Positions 1 through 8,399 of a DNA stretch of 64,000 nucleotides are shown one piece after another; positions within the stretch are counted from its first letter, which is position 1, and each line of letters begins with the position of its first letter. The position numbers were made by a program, and so were the translations under genes. The notes beneath the pieces were generated by a model. That model did no database searches and had not been told where the DNA came from. It worked only from the letters and a program-made list of their open reading frames with translations. This DNA comes from Cumulibacter soli (GTDB lineage Bacteria > Actinomycetota > Actinomycetes > Mycobacteriales > Antricoccaceae): contig NZ_SMSG01000007.1 in assembly GCF_004382795.1 (NCBI RefSeq), forward strand, positions 62,001 through 126,000, written 5' to 3'.

Positions 1-171
1 GCCCTGGGGGTCGAGAATGTCCGGCTCGGACTCGATACCGATCACCAGCGTGTCACTCCACGCCTCACCGGACGCCGGAACCATACAACTCGACGTGCCC
101 AGTACCGCGGCCATGATGACCACGCAGGCGCCGCTTAACCGAATCCTGTGACGATGAGTCTTTCTGTTCAA
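1..171 (-). CDS. Peptide-type ABC transporter substrate-binding lipoprotein, N-terminal fragment
   Basis: The gene runs off the left edge, so only 57 codons are visible. A basic start (NRKTHRHRIR) is followed by a hydrophobic segment and a Cys (LGTSSC), which looks like a weak lipoprotein signal. The mature start LVIGIESEPDILDP is the usual opening of family 5 solute-binding proteins (DppA/OppA type), which capture peptides or other small solutes outside the membrane for an ABC importer. The TTG start is chosen because a GTG a few bases upstream is closed at once by TGA, and GAAGGAGA lies about 10 nt ahead. Partner permeases would lie outside the window. Confidence is limited by truncation. 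Confidence 0.7.
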   Translation of the reverse strand, partial: MNRKTHRHRIRLSGACVVIMAAVLGTSSCMVPASGEAWSDTLVIGIESEPDILDPQG

Positions 172-518
172 GCGTGCACTCTCCTTCGCCGTCGCCCACT
201 CGCCCATCTACGGGGAGCGAACCGAGTCCGATTTGCGGATCGCCGCTCACGCGGCGTGCCATTAATTAAGCTCCGCGGATGTTGCGAGTCGTTTTCCCAA
301 GAATGCCGATGTTGTAAGGGATCTGATCGGATTCTGCGGAATCGACGAAGGATCGGTGAGGTGCGACATACAAAACTGCCGAACAGTTTCGGACATGTTT
401 CATACCGCCCACGAACGTATCCAGAGCGCGACGCCAGGCCGCTCATCAATTGACGGCCCGCCGCCACCAGCCGTAGCGTGACACCGACGAAGAGCGACAC
501 CGTAATACCGGAGGTCAT
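172..518. other. Divergent intergenic region with an operator-like inverted repeat
   Basis: No convincing gene lies in these 347 bases between the leftward receptor gene and the rightward SDR gene. Positions 373-389 hold arms AAACTG and CAGTTT around a 5-nt spacer, which could be a regulator site for one or both promoters. Open frames on both strands here have no recognisable protein features. Confidence 0.4.
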
Positions 519-1274
519 GTGTTTCCCGATACGCAAGAGTGGTCCGGACTCAAGATCGTCATTACCGGATCCTGTGGTGGACTCGGCACGGCATTGCGCG
601 AATTACTCGGTGGTTTAGGCGCCCAGGTCGTCGGAATCGACGTCGAAGGCAGCGGCGCACACGTCGAAGCCGATCTAAGCGACGAGATTCAGGCGAAGCG
701 TGCCGTCGAGGACGCGGCCGCAACCCTTGGTGGCATCGATCGACTGATCGGAGCCGCCGGAGTCGTCGACACGATCCATCGCGCCGAGCGGTTCAGCGCG
801 GATGCGTTTCGCGGTGATATCGAGGGCAATCTGATGTCGCAGTTCTTCGTTGCGCAGGCCGCGTACCCGCATCTGAAGGGAACGGCCGGAGCAGCGATCG
901 CGATGGTCAGTTCGGTGGCGGGGCTGGACGGCGGACTCGGACAAGCGGCGTACGCCACGGCGAAGGCCGGCATTGTCGGACTCATCCGTACCCTCGCCGC
1001 AGAATGGGCCGCTGACGGCATCCGAGTCAACGGTGTCGCCCCGCACCTGTTCGCCACACCGAAGGTCGCAGCCCTGCCCGCAGAGACGACCGAGCGTTTG
1101 CTGAGCGCCATGCCGATGAAGCGGGTCGGCGAACTGCGTGAGGTCGCCGAACCGATCGCCTTCCTGCTATCGGGCAGCGCGTCCTATATCACCGGTCAGG
1201 TACTGCGCTTGGACGGCGGTAGTGGCCTGGCAACCGAAGGCCTCTACCGGGGCCGACCCCGCACTGAACAGTAA
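519..1274 (+). CDS. SDR family NAD(P)-dependent oxidoreductase
   Basis: A 251-residue classical short-chain dehydrogenase of normal length. The nucleotide-binding motif TGSCGGLGTA sits near residue 15, and the catalytic Ser-Tyr-Lys are in SSVAGLDGG and YATAK in the middle of the protein. IRVNGVAP and the C-terminal LDGGSG are also typical. It should oxidise or reduce an alcohol/ketone in the cytoplasm; the substrate is not readable. GGAGG precedes the GTG start closely; an overlapping ATG at 517 is in another frame. The SRPBCC gene follows 11 nt later, with its ribosome binding site overlapping this stop codon, so the two are probably co-transcribed. Confidence 0.88.
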   Translation: MFPDTQEWSGLKIVITGSCGGLGTALRELLGGLGAQVVGIDVEGSGAHVEADLSDEIQAKRAVEDAAATLGGIDRLIGAAGVVDTIHRAERFSADAFRGDIEGNLMSQFFVAQAAYPHLKGTAGAAIAMVSSVAGLDGGLGQAAYATAKAGIVGLIRTLAAEWAADGIRVNGVAPHLFATPKVAALPAETTERLLSAMPMKRVGELREVAEPIAFLLSGSASYITGQVLRLDGGSGLATEGLYRGRPRTEQ

Positions 1275-1285
1275 GGAGTGGTCTC

Positions 1286-1756
1286 ATGTCCATCGAACAG
1301 CACGTCCGCACCCGCACCATCGCCGCCGCACCAGAAGCGATCTTCGCCGTACTCAGCGATCCCGCACAGCACTCGCGCACCGAACCCACCGACTGGGTCC
1401 GCGGCGCACTCGAATCGAACCCCGACAAACTCACCCGCGTTGGCCAAATGTTCGGGATGGAGATGTTCCACGTAAACGCGGGTCGGTACGAAATCGACAA
1501 CAAGGTGATCGCGCTCGAGCCCAACCGCACGATCGCTTGGCAGCCCGGCCAGACCGAGAACGGCACCTGGGGCAGCGGCGGTTGGTGGTGGCGTTACGAT
1601 CTCGAACCAGTTGATGGCGGCACCGCTGTGACCTTGACGTACGACTGGACGGACGTGCCAGAGGCCGTTCGCGCCGAGTTCGGCGGATTTCCTGCCGTGC
1701 CGGTCGAGTTCATTGATGAGTCGTTGAAGACCCTCGACGCCTACGTCACTGGTTAG
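1286..1756 (+). CDS. SRPBCC family protein (polyketide cyclase/START-like fold)
   Basis: A 156-residue protein with the usual SRPBCC layout: an opening strand (TRTIAAAPEAIFAVLSD), a central GRYEIDNKVIALEPNRTIAW segment and a closing helix (FIDESLKTLDAYV). Members bind hydrophobic ligands in a deep pocket; some are cyclases, many have no known role. TAAGGAG, which includes the stop of the SDR gene, serves as ribosome binding site 8 nt before the ATG. Pairing with an SDR suggests a shared small-molecule substrate, but this is inference. Confidence 0.8.
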   Translation: MSIEQHVRTRTIAAAPEAIFAVLSDPAQHSRTEPTDWVRGALESNPDKLTRVGQMFGMEMFHVNAGRYEIDNKVIALEPNRTIAWQPGQTENGTWGSGGWWWRYDLEPVDGGTAVTLTYDWTDVPEAVRAEFGGFPAVPVEFIDESLKTLDAYVTG

Positions 1757-1814
1757 CGTCACTGATCAGGTGACTGCATAAATCAACCGTCCGAGGTTGC
1801 CTCCGCGTCACCGG

Positions 1815-3386
1815 CTAGTTGGCCGCAGCATCCCACGTGCCGACGGTAATCCCGTCAGTACGGAGCACGACTTTGCGAATCTTCTGTGTTGGCGTCTTTG
1901 GCAACTCGTCCAGAAATTCGATATATCGCGGAACCATGAACTTCGGCATCCGCTCGACGAGGTAGGCGTGCAGGTCTGCGGCGGGCAAACTGCCAGGTTC
2001 ATGCAAGACCACCGCGATCTTCACCTCGTCCTCGCTGTGTTCAGATGCCACCGCTACTGCTGCACACTCCAGCACGGCCGGATGCTCATTGACTTGCGCC
2101 TCGACTTCGAACGAGGAGATGTTTTCACCGCGGCGCCGTATAGCGTCTTTCTTCCGGTCGACGAAGAAGTAGTTGTCATTCTCGTCCCGGATGAATCCAT
2201 CGCCGGTGTGCAGCCATTGATTACCCCAGGCAGCGACCGTGGCCTCGGGCCTCTTCCAGTAACCGGCCATCTGCGTCCACGGCTCGTCCGATCGCAGCAC
2301 CAACTCGCCCAGCACTCCGGGCGGGACCTCCCGATCAAGTTCATCAACCAGTCGCACTTGGTATCCCGCACGCGGCCGTCCACAGCTTCCGGCCGGTCCA
2401 AGATCGAAACCGTCAGAGGTCAATGGGCAACTCGTCTCAGTCATGTTGAAGACAGTGGTGACCTGCACGTCAAAGCGCTCTTTGAACGCGGCCACATCGG
2501 CGATAACCGGAACCATCGTGACGATCTGTAACGGATTGTCGGCATCGTCGGGCAACTCCGGCTGGTTGTACACGAAGTTCGCCATCGCACCGAGCAGCAA
2601 GGTAATGGTGCATCCGTAATCACGGATATCTCGCCAGAACTCGTCCGTCTTGAACTGCGCCTTGAGCACCGAGTGCCCGCCGGCGAGTGAACTCAGGTAG
2701 ATCATGTTCTTGCCGCTGACATGGAACAACGGGAACGGTACGTACAGCACGTCATCCGGTCCGACATCGACCCCCGGTGCCCCGCCGAGGGCTGTGGCGA
2801 ACATTTGTGCCCACGGGACCATCACGCCTTTCGATGGACCGGTGGTTCCCGAGGTGTAGAGGATGCAGCTCAATTCATGCATCGCTAGCGCGCTCAGATC
2901 TGCGTCGGCTAGCGGCTCGGGCAGCTGCGATCCGTCGACAATGTCGATGTTCTCCAGGGAGCGCGTTCGCTCGTCAAGCCCGCCGGCGACTACCAGCGTG
3001 GTGATCGACTCGCGCTGCGCGAGCGGTTCGCGTAGTACCTCCGCGAAGTCTGACGTGGCGAGGACGGTCGCTGTCGCTGAGTCGTCCAGAACGTGCTCGA
3101 GCATCCGGCCGCGGTAGGCGGTATTGATCGGGACCTCGATGGCGCCGATCCAGGCTATTCCCAGCCATATTTCGATTGCAGCGATCGAGGTAGGCAACAT
3201 CGTCGCGACCGTGTCGCCACGGGCAACGCCCCGATCGCGTAGTAACCGCGACCACCGTAAGGCGTTCTTGTGCACTTCGGTGTACGTCGCGCTCCGGCCA
3301 CCTGCTTCGATCAGACAGGTACGCATCGGATCCGATCGCGCGACGTCTCGAACGATCTCGGGCAGAGGTTGGGGTTTCGCGTCCAT
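1815..3386 (-). CDS. Acyl-CoA synthetase, AMP-binding (CaiC/FadD-like)
   Basis: A 523-residue ANL-superfamily ligase. It carries the P-loop-like motif YTSGTTGPSKG, the adenylate motif around NMTETSCP, the hinge region with LHTGDGFIRDENDNYFFVDRKKD, and the C-terminal catalytic Lys in PTQKIRK. Such enzymes activate a carboxylic acid with ATP and transfer it to CoA. The overall form resembles crotonobetaine/carnitine-CoA ligases, but acid specificity cannot be read. It converges with the SRPBCC gene and is divergent from the luciferase-like oxidoreductase at 3544, separated by about 157 bases that must hold both promoters. Confidence 0.88.
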   Translation of the reverse strand: MDAKPQPLPEIVRDVARSDPMRTCLIEAGGRSATYTEVHKNALRWSRLLRDRGVARGDTVATMLPTSIAAIEIWLGIAWIGAIEVPINTAYRGRMLEHVLDDSATATVLATSDFAEVLREPLAQRESITTLVVAGGLDERTRSLENIDIVDGSQLPEPLADADLSALAMHELSCILYTSGTTGPSKGVMVPWAQMFATALGGAPGVDVGPDDVLYVPFPLFHVSGKNMIYLSSLAGGHSVLKAQFKTDEFWRDIRDYGCTITLLLGAMANFVYNQPELPDDADNPLQIVTMVPVIADVAAFKERFDVQVTTVFNMTETSCPLTSDGFDLGPAGSCGRPRAGYQVRLVDELDREVPPGVLGELVLRSDEPWTQMAGYWKRPEATVAAWGNQWLHTGDGFIRDENDNYFFVDRKKDAIRRRGENISSFEVEAQVNEHPAVLECAAVAVASEHSEDEVKIAVVLHEPGSLPAADLHAYLVERMPKFMVPRYIEFLDELPKTPTQKIRKVVLRTDGITVGTWDAAAN

Positions 3387-3543
3387 CGGCGCCTCACTGG
3401 TCCGGCTGTTATGCGGCGAACGCTGTCATGCGCGCCGATGCCTTGTCAACGCATCCACCTTCGGTGTCAGTGGTGCGTGCCACGGCCGGTTGGTTAGCCT
3501 GAACCGGAGTTCGAGACTGTCCCGCGATCACCAAGGAGCCGCA

Positions 3544-4464
3544 ATGCGTAAACCCGCCATTACCCTTATCGCTGTGCCAGGCCGCCGCCAGCAGACCATT
3601 GACGTCGCTGTCGAGGCGGACCGTCAGGGTTTTCCCGGGGTGTGGATCCCGAGCCCGGGTGAGGCGCTCGGTCTGTCCGGCTCGCTGGCGATGGCGACCG
3701 AGAACATTCAGATCGCGACCTCGATCCAGCCGATCTACCTGCAGAACGCCTCGGGCCTGGCCAGTTACTCGTCGTACCTCAACGAGGTGTCCGGCGGACG
3801 ATTCGTGCTGGGTCTCGGCGTGAGCCACGAGCCGGCTATGGACCGGGTCGGCGTCATCAACCGCGGCAAGCCGCTCAGCGATATTCGGCAGTACGTCACC
3901 GACCTTCGGGCTGCAGACCCGAAGCCCGACGACCCCGCCCTCGGCCTACCGCCGCTGATGTTCGCGGCGTTGCGCAACAAGATGATCGCGCTGAGCGTGG
4001 AACTCGGAGTCGGCACTATCTTCGCGAATATCAGCGTCAACGACGCCGCCCGCGCGGTCGCGCAGATCCCCGCCGAGCGCCGGGAGGCGGGATACCAGAT
4101 CGCGAACATGATCCCGACGATCATTGATGACGACAAGGAAGCGGCGGCCAACCGTCACCGCGCATCGCTGCAGGGCTATGCGATGCTGCCGAACTACCGC
4201 AACTACTGGCGCCAGGCGGGCTTCGAGGAGGAAATGGACGCGTTCGAGGCCGCTATCGCCGATCAGAACCCGCAGCGCATACCGGAGTTGATGAGCGATC
4301 GGTGGCTGTCCTCTGTGACGCTGTACGGCCCCGCGGCCGAGGTCCGCGACAAGACTCAGGAATGGTTCGACGCCGGCGTGAACACGCCGATTCTCGTTCC
4401 GGGAGCCGTCAAAGGCGGCCACCTAGGCGGGGCACGAAAGATCCTCGAGACCTTCGCAGACTAA
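3544..4464 (+). CDS. LLM class (probably F420-dependent) oxidoreductase
   Basis: A 306-residue bacterial luciferase-like monooxygenase fold protein. Visible family signs are AVEADRQGFPGVWIPS near the N terminus, IQIATSIQPIYLQN, the segment GGRFVLGLGVSHEP, and a closing TPILVPGA. Actinobacterial members of this subgroup usually use F420 for hydride transfer. The open frame extends upstream to 3124 over the start of the opposite gene, but the ATG at 3544 has AAGGAG about 8 nt ahead and gives the normal N terminus. It is divergent from an acyl-CoA ligase. Confidence 0.83.
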   Translation: MRKPAITLIAVPGRRQQTIDVAVEADRQGFPGVWIPSPGEALGLSGSLAMATENIQIATSIQPIYLQNASGLASYSSYLNEVSGGRFVLGLGVSHEPAMDRVGVINRGKPLSDIRQYVTDLRAADPKPDDPALGLPPLMFAALRNKMIALSVELGVGTIFANISVNDAARAVAQIPAERREAGYQIANMIPTIIDDDKEAAANRHRASLQGYAMLPNYRNYWRQAGFEEEMDAFEAAIADQNPQRIPELMSDRWLSSVTLYGPAAEVRDKTQEWFDAGVNTPILVPGAVKGGHLGGARKILETFAD

Positions 4465-4554
4465 CTGTCGAGTCACTGACCTGAGCCGGAAGACGGCAAC
4501 GCTGCAGCATCGTGCGCGTTGTCGCCCCGGTTGCTAATTTCACGAGGAACCGCA

Positions 4555-5703
4555 TTGAACTACCGCAGCCCGTGGCCGATCATCCTGCAGGTCGCCGCCG
4601 CCCTCGCGATGGCCATGGGTATCGGTCGGTTCGTCTACACGCCGATCCTGCCGTTGATGACCGAGTCGGCCGGGCTCAGCGCCAGCGGTTCAGCACTCCT
4701 GGCGACGATGAACTACATCGGTTACTTCCTCGGCGCCGCAGCCGGAATCGTCTGGCCCCGAATCTTGCACTCCGCGCTGATCATGAAGGTTTGCCTCGCG
4801 GTGAGCGTCGTCGCTATTGCGATGATGGCCATTCCGGGGTCGATAGTGCTATGGAGCGCGCTTCGGCTCGTTTCCGGAATCGCCAGCGCCATTATCTTCA
4901 TGGCCGCGGTCGCCGGACTGAATCGATTCCTGGGTGCAGCTCGCGGGCACCTCAGCGGTTGGGCGATGGCAGGAGTCGGTGTCGGAATCGCGGTGAGCGG
5001 CGCACTGGTCCTGGTGGTGCGCTCGATTGGAACGTGGCAAACCGCCTGGCTGACGACGGGCGCACTCGCTGCGCTGCTGGCGGCCGTGGCATGGCGGTTC
5101 GTCCCTGAACAGCCGCCACAACCGGCGACAGCCGGCGCGACCGAGCCTCGAAAACGCGCTACGGCGTCGTTCTCGATCCTGACGGTCAGCTACACCCTCG
5201 AAGGCGTTGGCTACATCATCGCGGGAACGTTCCTCGTCGCGGCGATCGACGCCACAGCCGCCGCTTGGGTCGGTAGCAGTGCCTGGATCCTGGTGGGTCT
5301 CGCATCGTCGGTGAGCGTGGTGATCTGGCTATCACTCACCCGCCGATTCTCGCGAACCACGCTGATGGCCGCGGCGCTCACCCTCCAGCTCGTCGGCGTC
5401 TCGCTGCCCGCTATGACCGAGAATGCCGGTGCCGCACTAGTGGCCGCAGTGTTGTTCGGTGGCACCTTTGTGCCGATCGCAATCCTCGCCCTCAGCATCG
5501 GCCCCGACCTGCCGTTCCCCCGCGCCGTGCCCATCCTCACCACGGCGTACAGCGTCGGGCAGATCCTCGGACCGCTGGTGGTTGCGCCGCTACTGCGCGA
5601 TGGCTACCACGTCGCGCTTTGGGTCGGCGCGGGGTGCGTACTGGCCTCACTGGTCTTTGCGCTGGTGCTGCGCGTTCGCGTTCCCAATCCGAGGACGGCG
5701 TAG
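4555..5703 (+). CDS. YbfB/YjiJ family MFS transporter
   Basis: About 382 residues with twelve predicted membrane segments. The opening GIGRFVYTPILPLM is a hallmark of the YbfB/YjiJ group of MFS carriers, whose substrates are mostly unknown. The start is set at TTG 4555 because GAGGA lies 6 nt upstream and translation then opens directly into MNYRSPWPIILQ; an in-frame ATG at 4519 lacks a ribosome binding site. A short soluble loop between segments 6 and 7 is rich in Pro/Ala/Arg. It follows the luciferase-like oxidoreductase by about 90 nt on the same strand. Confidence 0.85.
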   Translation: MNYRSPWPIILQVAAALAMAMGIGRFVYTPILPLMTESAGLSASGSALLATMNYIGYFLGAAAGIVWPRILHSALIMKVCLAVSVVAIAMMAIPGSIVLWSALRLVSGIASAIIFMAAVAGLNRFLGAARGHLSGWAMAGVGVGIAVSGALVLVVRSIGTWQTAWLTTGALAALLAAVAWRFVPEQPPQPATAGATEPRKRATASFSILTVSYTLEGVGYIIAGTFLVAAIDATAAAWVGSSAWILVGLASSVSVVIWLSLTRRFSRTTLMAAALTLQLVGVSLPAMTENAGAALVAAVLFGGTFVPIAILALSIGPDLPFPRAVPILTTAYSVGQILGPLVVAPLLRDGYHVALWVGAGCVLASLVFALVLRVRVPNPRTA

Positions 5704-5824
5704 GCCGCTCTGGCCCAACACGAGAACCACGTTCGACGACCAGTGCAGGCCCCCGCAAAACGGTGCAACACAAAAGGCAGCGATCGAATCCCGATCACTG
5801 CCACTTCTAACATATAGCGCACCT

Positions 5825-5846
5825 GGGGGCTTGCCGCAAGACCCCC
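5825..5846 (+). promoter_or_regulatory. Rifamycin-associated element (RAE) upstream of helR
   Basis: The inverted repeat GGGGGCTTG-CCG-CAAGACCCCC has arms CTTG/CAAG and GGGGG/CCCCC with a single bulged A. It agrees with the RAE motif as I recall it (GGGGCTTG..GCAAG.CCC), an element found upstream of rifamycin-inducible resistance genes in actinomycetes. It lies 14 nt before the first possible helR start, and an AT-rich TAACATATAG (5808-5817) just upstream may hold the -10 region. Confidence 0.8.
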
Positions 5847-5859
5847 GGTATGCCGCACC

Positions 5860-8097
5860 ATGGACAATCCTCCGTCTCCTCCGGCGGAGGTACACCGTCG
5901 TCCTATGGAGCGATCACCTTTGACGCAGGCACCCCGACCACATCAGTCACGCGCCTTCAACATTCCGGAGAATCTCCAACACAAAGACGTCCCAGACCTA
6001 ATCGGCGTCGATGAACAGCACTTTGCCGCGATCGCCGCAAGCATCGACGACCAGGTCGCCACGCTTACTCGCCGCCTCGACGAATTGCGTTCCACCGCAG
6101 CGCGCGACGGTGAGGCAGCCATGGCTCGCGATCAGCAGATTCGCCGTATATTGGCGAATCTGCGCACTATTCGCCGATATGGATTCGACCTCTGCCTCGG
6201 GCGCATCGTTTTCGATGACGGTGGCGTCGTCCTCTATGTCGGGCGTTCCGGATTGTCCGATCGATTCGGAAACCAGCTGCTGGTTGATTGGCGCGCCCCA
6301 GCGGCGGAGCCATTCTTCGCTGCCACCCACGCCGACCCCATGGGTGTGGCCAGTCGTCGCCGGTATCGCTGGAATCGCGGACGCGTCGTCGATTACTGGG
6401 ATGAAGCCTTCACCGACTCGGCCTTCGCGCACACGGCCGCGCTCGATGATCAATCGGCGTTCATCGCGACGCTAGGCGCTAGCCGTTCACCGCGGATGCG
6501 CGACGTCCTCGGCACGATCCAGTCCGATCAGAATGCGATTATTCGGGCCGGATCCCGCGGCGCGCTGGTGGTGGACGGCGGCCCAGGAACCGGGAAGACC
6601 GTCGTTGCACTGCACCGCGCGGCCTACCTGCTGTATAGCGATCCGCGCCTGGGCCATCATCGCGGCGGCGTACTCGTGGTGGGCCCGCACGAGCCGTACT
6701 TGGCATACGTATCGGATGTACTTCCCAGTCTGGGCGAGGAAGGGGTTCAGACCTGCACCTTGCGTCAGCTCGTGCCGGAGGGCGAGGCCGCCGGCATTGA
6801 GACCGACCCGCAGGCTGCCGCACTGAAGGCGCAACGGACGACGGCGGACGTCGTCGAATCAGCGCTCAGGTTCTACGAGGAGCCGCCCACCGCGCCGCTG
6901 GAGGTCGACACCGCCTGGGCGACCGTACGAATATCGCCGGCCGATTGGGCGGAGGCATTCGACGCGGCCGAGCCGGGAATACCGCACAACGAGGCACGCG
7001 ACGTGATCTGGCACGCGCTGCTGCAGATCCTGCTCGACAAGCACGACGGGGATGTCTCGCTCGAGGCACTACGCCGCGACGCTGCCGCCAACGAGGAGTT
7101 GACGACGATCTTCAACTCCTCCTGGCCGCTGCTGCACGCCAGCGATGTCATCGCCGACCTGTGGTCAGTTCCGGCGTACCTGCGTAGATGCGCGCCATGG
7201 CTAACGAGCGCTGAGGTTCGCGCGCTGCAGCGCAGTGATCCCTACGCGTGGACCGAGCATGATCTGCCGTTCCTGGACGCTGCCCGGCAACGGCTCGGCG
7301 ATCCCGACGCGTCCAAGCGCAAGCAACATAAGGACCGTGAGGAGGCCGCGCGGCGCGCGGAAATGTCGTACGTGATCGACGATCTGATCGCCGCCGATGA
7401 TTCCGAGATGCAGGTTATGTCGATGCTGCGGCGGGATGATCTCGGCGATGCGCTGAGTGACGAAGCGGGGATGCCGCGCCAGCCGATCGACCAACTCGCC
7501 GGGCCCTTCGCGCACATCATCGTCGATGAAGCGCAAGAACTGACCGACGCGCAGTGGCAGATGCTGCTGCGCCGATGCCCCTCGCGCAGCATGACGATCG
7601 TCGGCGATCGCGCGCAGGCTCGGCACGGATTCACTGAGTCCTGGTCCGAGCGGCTCGGGCGTGTCGGCATCTCACGTCCCGCCCTCGCGCCGCTGAGCGT
7701 TAGTTACCGAACGCCCACTGAGGTGATGGACGAAGCCGCCCCGGTGATCCAGGCCGCGATACCCGACGCGAACGTACCGATGTCGGTGCGCACCAGCGGC
7801 ATCGGCGTACGGCATGCTCCCATCTCGGCGCTGCCTCAGATCCTGGACGAGTGGCTCGCCGAGCACAGCGAAGGGACGGCCTGCGTGATTGGAGATCCGT
7901 CGTTTCAGCCGACCGATCGGGTGAGCAGCCTCAGTCCCGTCGAGGCGAAAGGGCTGGAGTTTGACCTGGTCCTCCTCGCCGAACCCGAGCGGTTCACAGG
8001 GGGCATCACCGCAGCGGTGGATCGCTACGTAGCCATGACTCGCGCGACTCGAGAACTCGTCATTCTGAGCGGGCATCCCGGTTCGTTGACAGGGTGA
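5860..8097 (+). CDS. helR: HelD/HelR-type RNA polymerase recycling ATPase (rifamycin protection)
   Basis: A 745-residue superfamily 1 helicase-like protein. After a disordered start comes a helical region (about residues 45-110: VDEQHFAAIAASIDDQVATL) typical of HelD's coiled-coil arm. Walker A GGPGTGKT lies at about residue 240, Walker B VDEAQELT at about residue 556, and the C-terminal motor motif is VEAKGLEFDLV. HelD proteins clear stalled RNA polymerase; the HelR branch dislodges rifamycins and gives resistance. The RAE just upstream strongly supports HelR rather than a general HelD. A second ATG at 5905 is an equally possible start, since GGAGG lies 15 nt before it. The ferredoxin and P450 genes follow on the same strand. 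Confidence 0.86.
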   Translation: MDNPPSPPAEVHRRPMERSPLTQAPRPHQSRAFNIPENLQHKDVPDLIGVDEQHFAAIAASIDDQVATLTRRLDELRSTAARDGEAAMARDQQIRRILANLRTIRRYGFDLCLGRIVFDDGGVVLYVGRSGLSDRFGNQLLVDWRAPAAEPFFAATHADPMGVASRRRYRWNRGRVVDYWDEAFTDSAFAHTAALDDQSAFIATLGASRSPRMRDVLGTIQSDQNAIIRAGSRGALVVDGGPGTGKTVVALHRAAYLLYSDPRLGHHRGGVLVVGPHEPYLAYVSDVLPSLGEEGVQTCTLRQLVPEGEAAGIETDPQAAALKAQRTTADVVESALRFYEEPPTAPLEVDTAWATVRISPADWAEAFDAAEPGIPHNEARDVIWHALLQILLDKHDGDVSLEALRRDAAANEELTTIFNSSWPLLHASDVIADLWSVPAYLRRCAPWLTSAEVRALQRSDPYAWTEHDLPFLDAARQRLGDPDASKRKQHKDREEAARRAEMSYVIDDLIAADDSEMQVMSMLRRDDLGDALSDEAGMPRQPIDQLAGPFAHIIVDEAQELTDAQWQMLLRRCPSRSMTIVGDRAQARHGFTESWSERLGRVGISRPALAPLSVSYRTPTEVMDEAAPVIQAAIPDANVPMSVRTSGIGVRHAPISALPQILDEWLAEHSEGTACVIGDPSFQPTDRVSSLSPVEAKGLEFDLVLLAEPERFTGGITAAVDRYVAMTRATRELVILSGHPGSLTG

Positions 8098-8169
8098 TGT
8101 GGGACACGTTACCGTTCAGTTCAAGTTGATACGTCTGTCATCTTTTGATCTTGGGAGTTATGAGTTCGC

Positions 8170-8361
8170 GTGAAAATCAGCTGTAACTACGACCGGTGCA
8201 CCAGTAACGGACTATGCGAGGCGGCCGCTCCGGAGTACTTCGAGATCCAAGACAACGGCGATCTCGACATCCTGCGCGAGGACGTCGATCCCGCCGATAT
8301 GGCTGAGGTTCAGCAGGCCATTGACAGCTGCCCCACCCAGGCCCTTTCCCTCGTCGAGTAA
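8170..8361 (+). CDS. Ferredoxin, 3Fe-4S type, P450-associated
   Basis: A 63-residue acidic ferredoxin that passes electrons to the P450 starting 38 nt downstream. Cluster ligands appear to be Cys10, Cys16 and Cys54 (followed by Pro), the normal three Cys of single-cluster 3Fe-4S ferredoxins; Cys5 is extra. The position that is Cys in 4Fe-4S relatives is Asn13 in CTSNGLC. The GTG start has GGGAG about 15 nt upstream, so the exact start is slightly uncertain, but MKISCNYDRC is the expected N terminus. It begins 72 nt after helR, so co-transcription with helR is possible. Confidence 0.9.
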   Translation: MKISCNYDRCTSNGLCEAAAPEYFEIQDNGDLDILREDVDPADMAEVQQAIDSCPTQALSLVE

Positions 8362-8399
8362 CGAGGATCCAGACCCGACGATCAGGAGCAATCGCCGTT

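Noticed and set aside
148-536. Open frames on both strands in the first intergenic region
   Set aside because: They are Arg-rich, lack any family motif and cover the likely promoters.
1797-2531. Long plus-strand frame over the acyl-CoA ligase
   Set aside because: It is antisense to a clear ANL ligase and has no protein family signs.
3124-3543. Upstream extension of the luciferase-like oxidoreductase
   Set aside because: It overlaps the opposite ligase gene, and the ATG at 3544 has a good ribosome binding site and the normal N terminus.
5871-5890. Small palindrome CCTCCGGCGGAGG inside the start of helR as a second operator
   Set aside because: It lies within the possible coding start and is the sort of GC-rich symmetry that occurs by chance; it may only mask the GGAGG ribosome binding site for the ATG at 5905.
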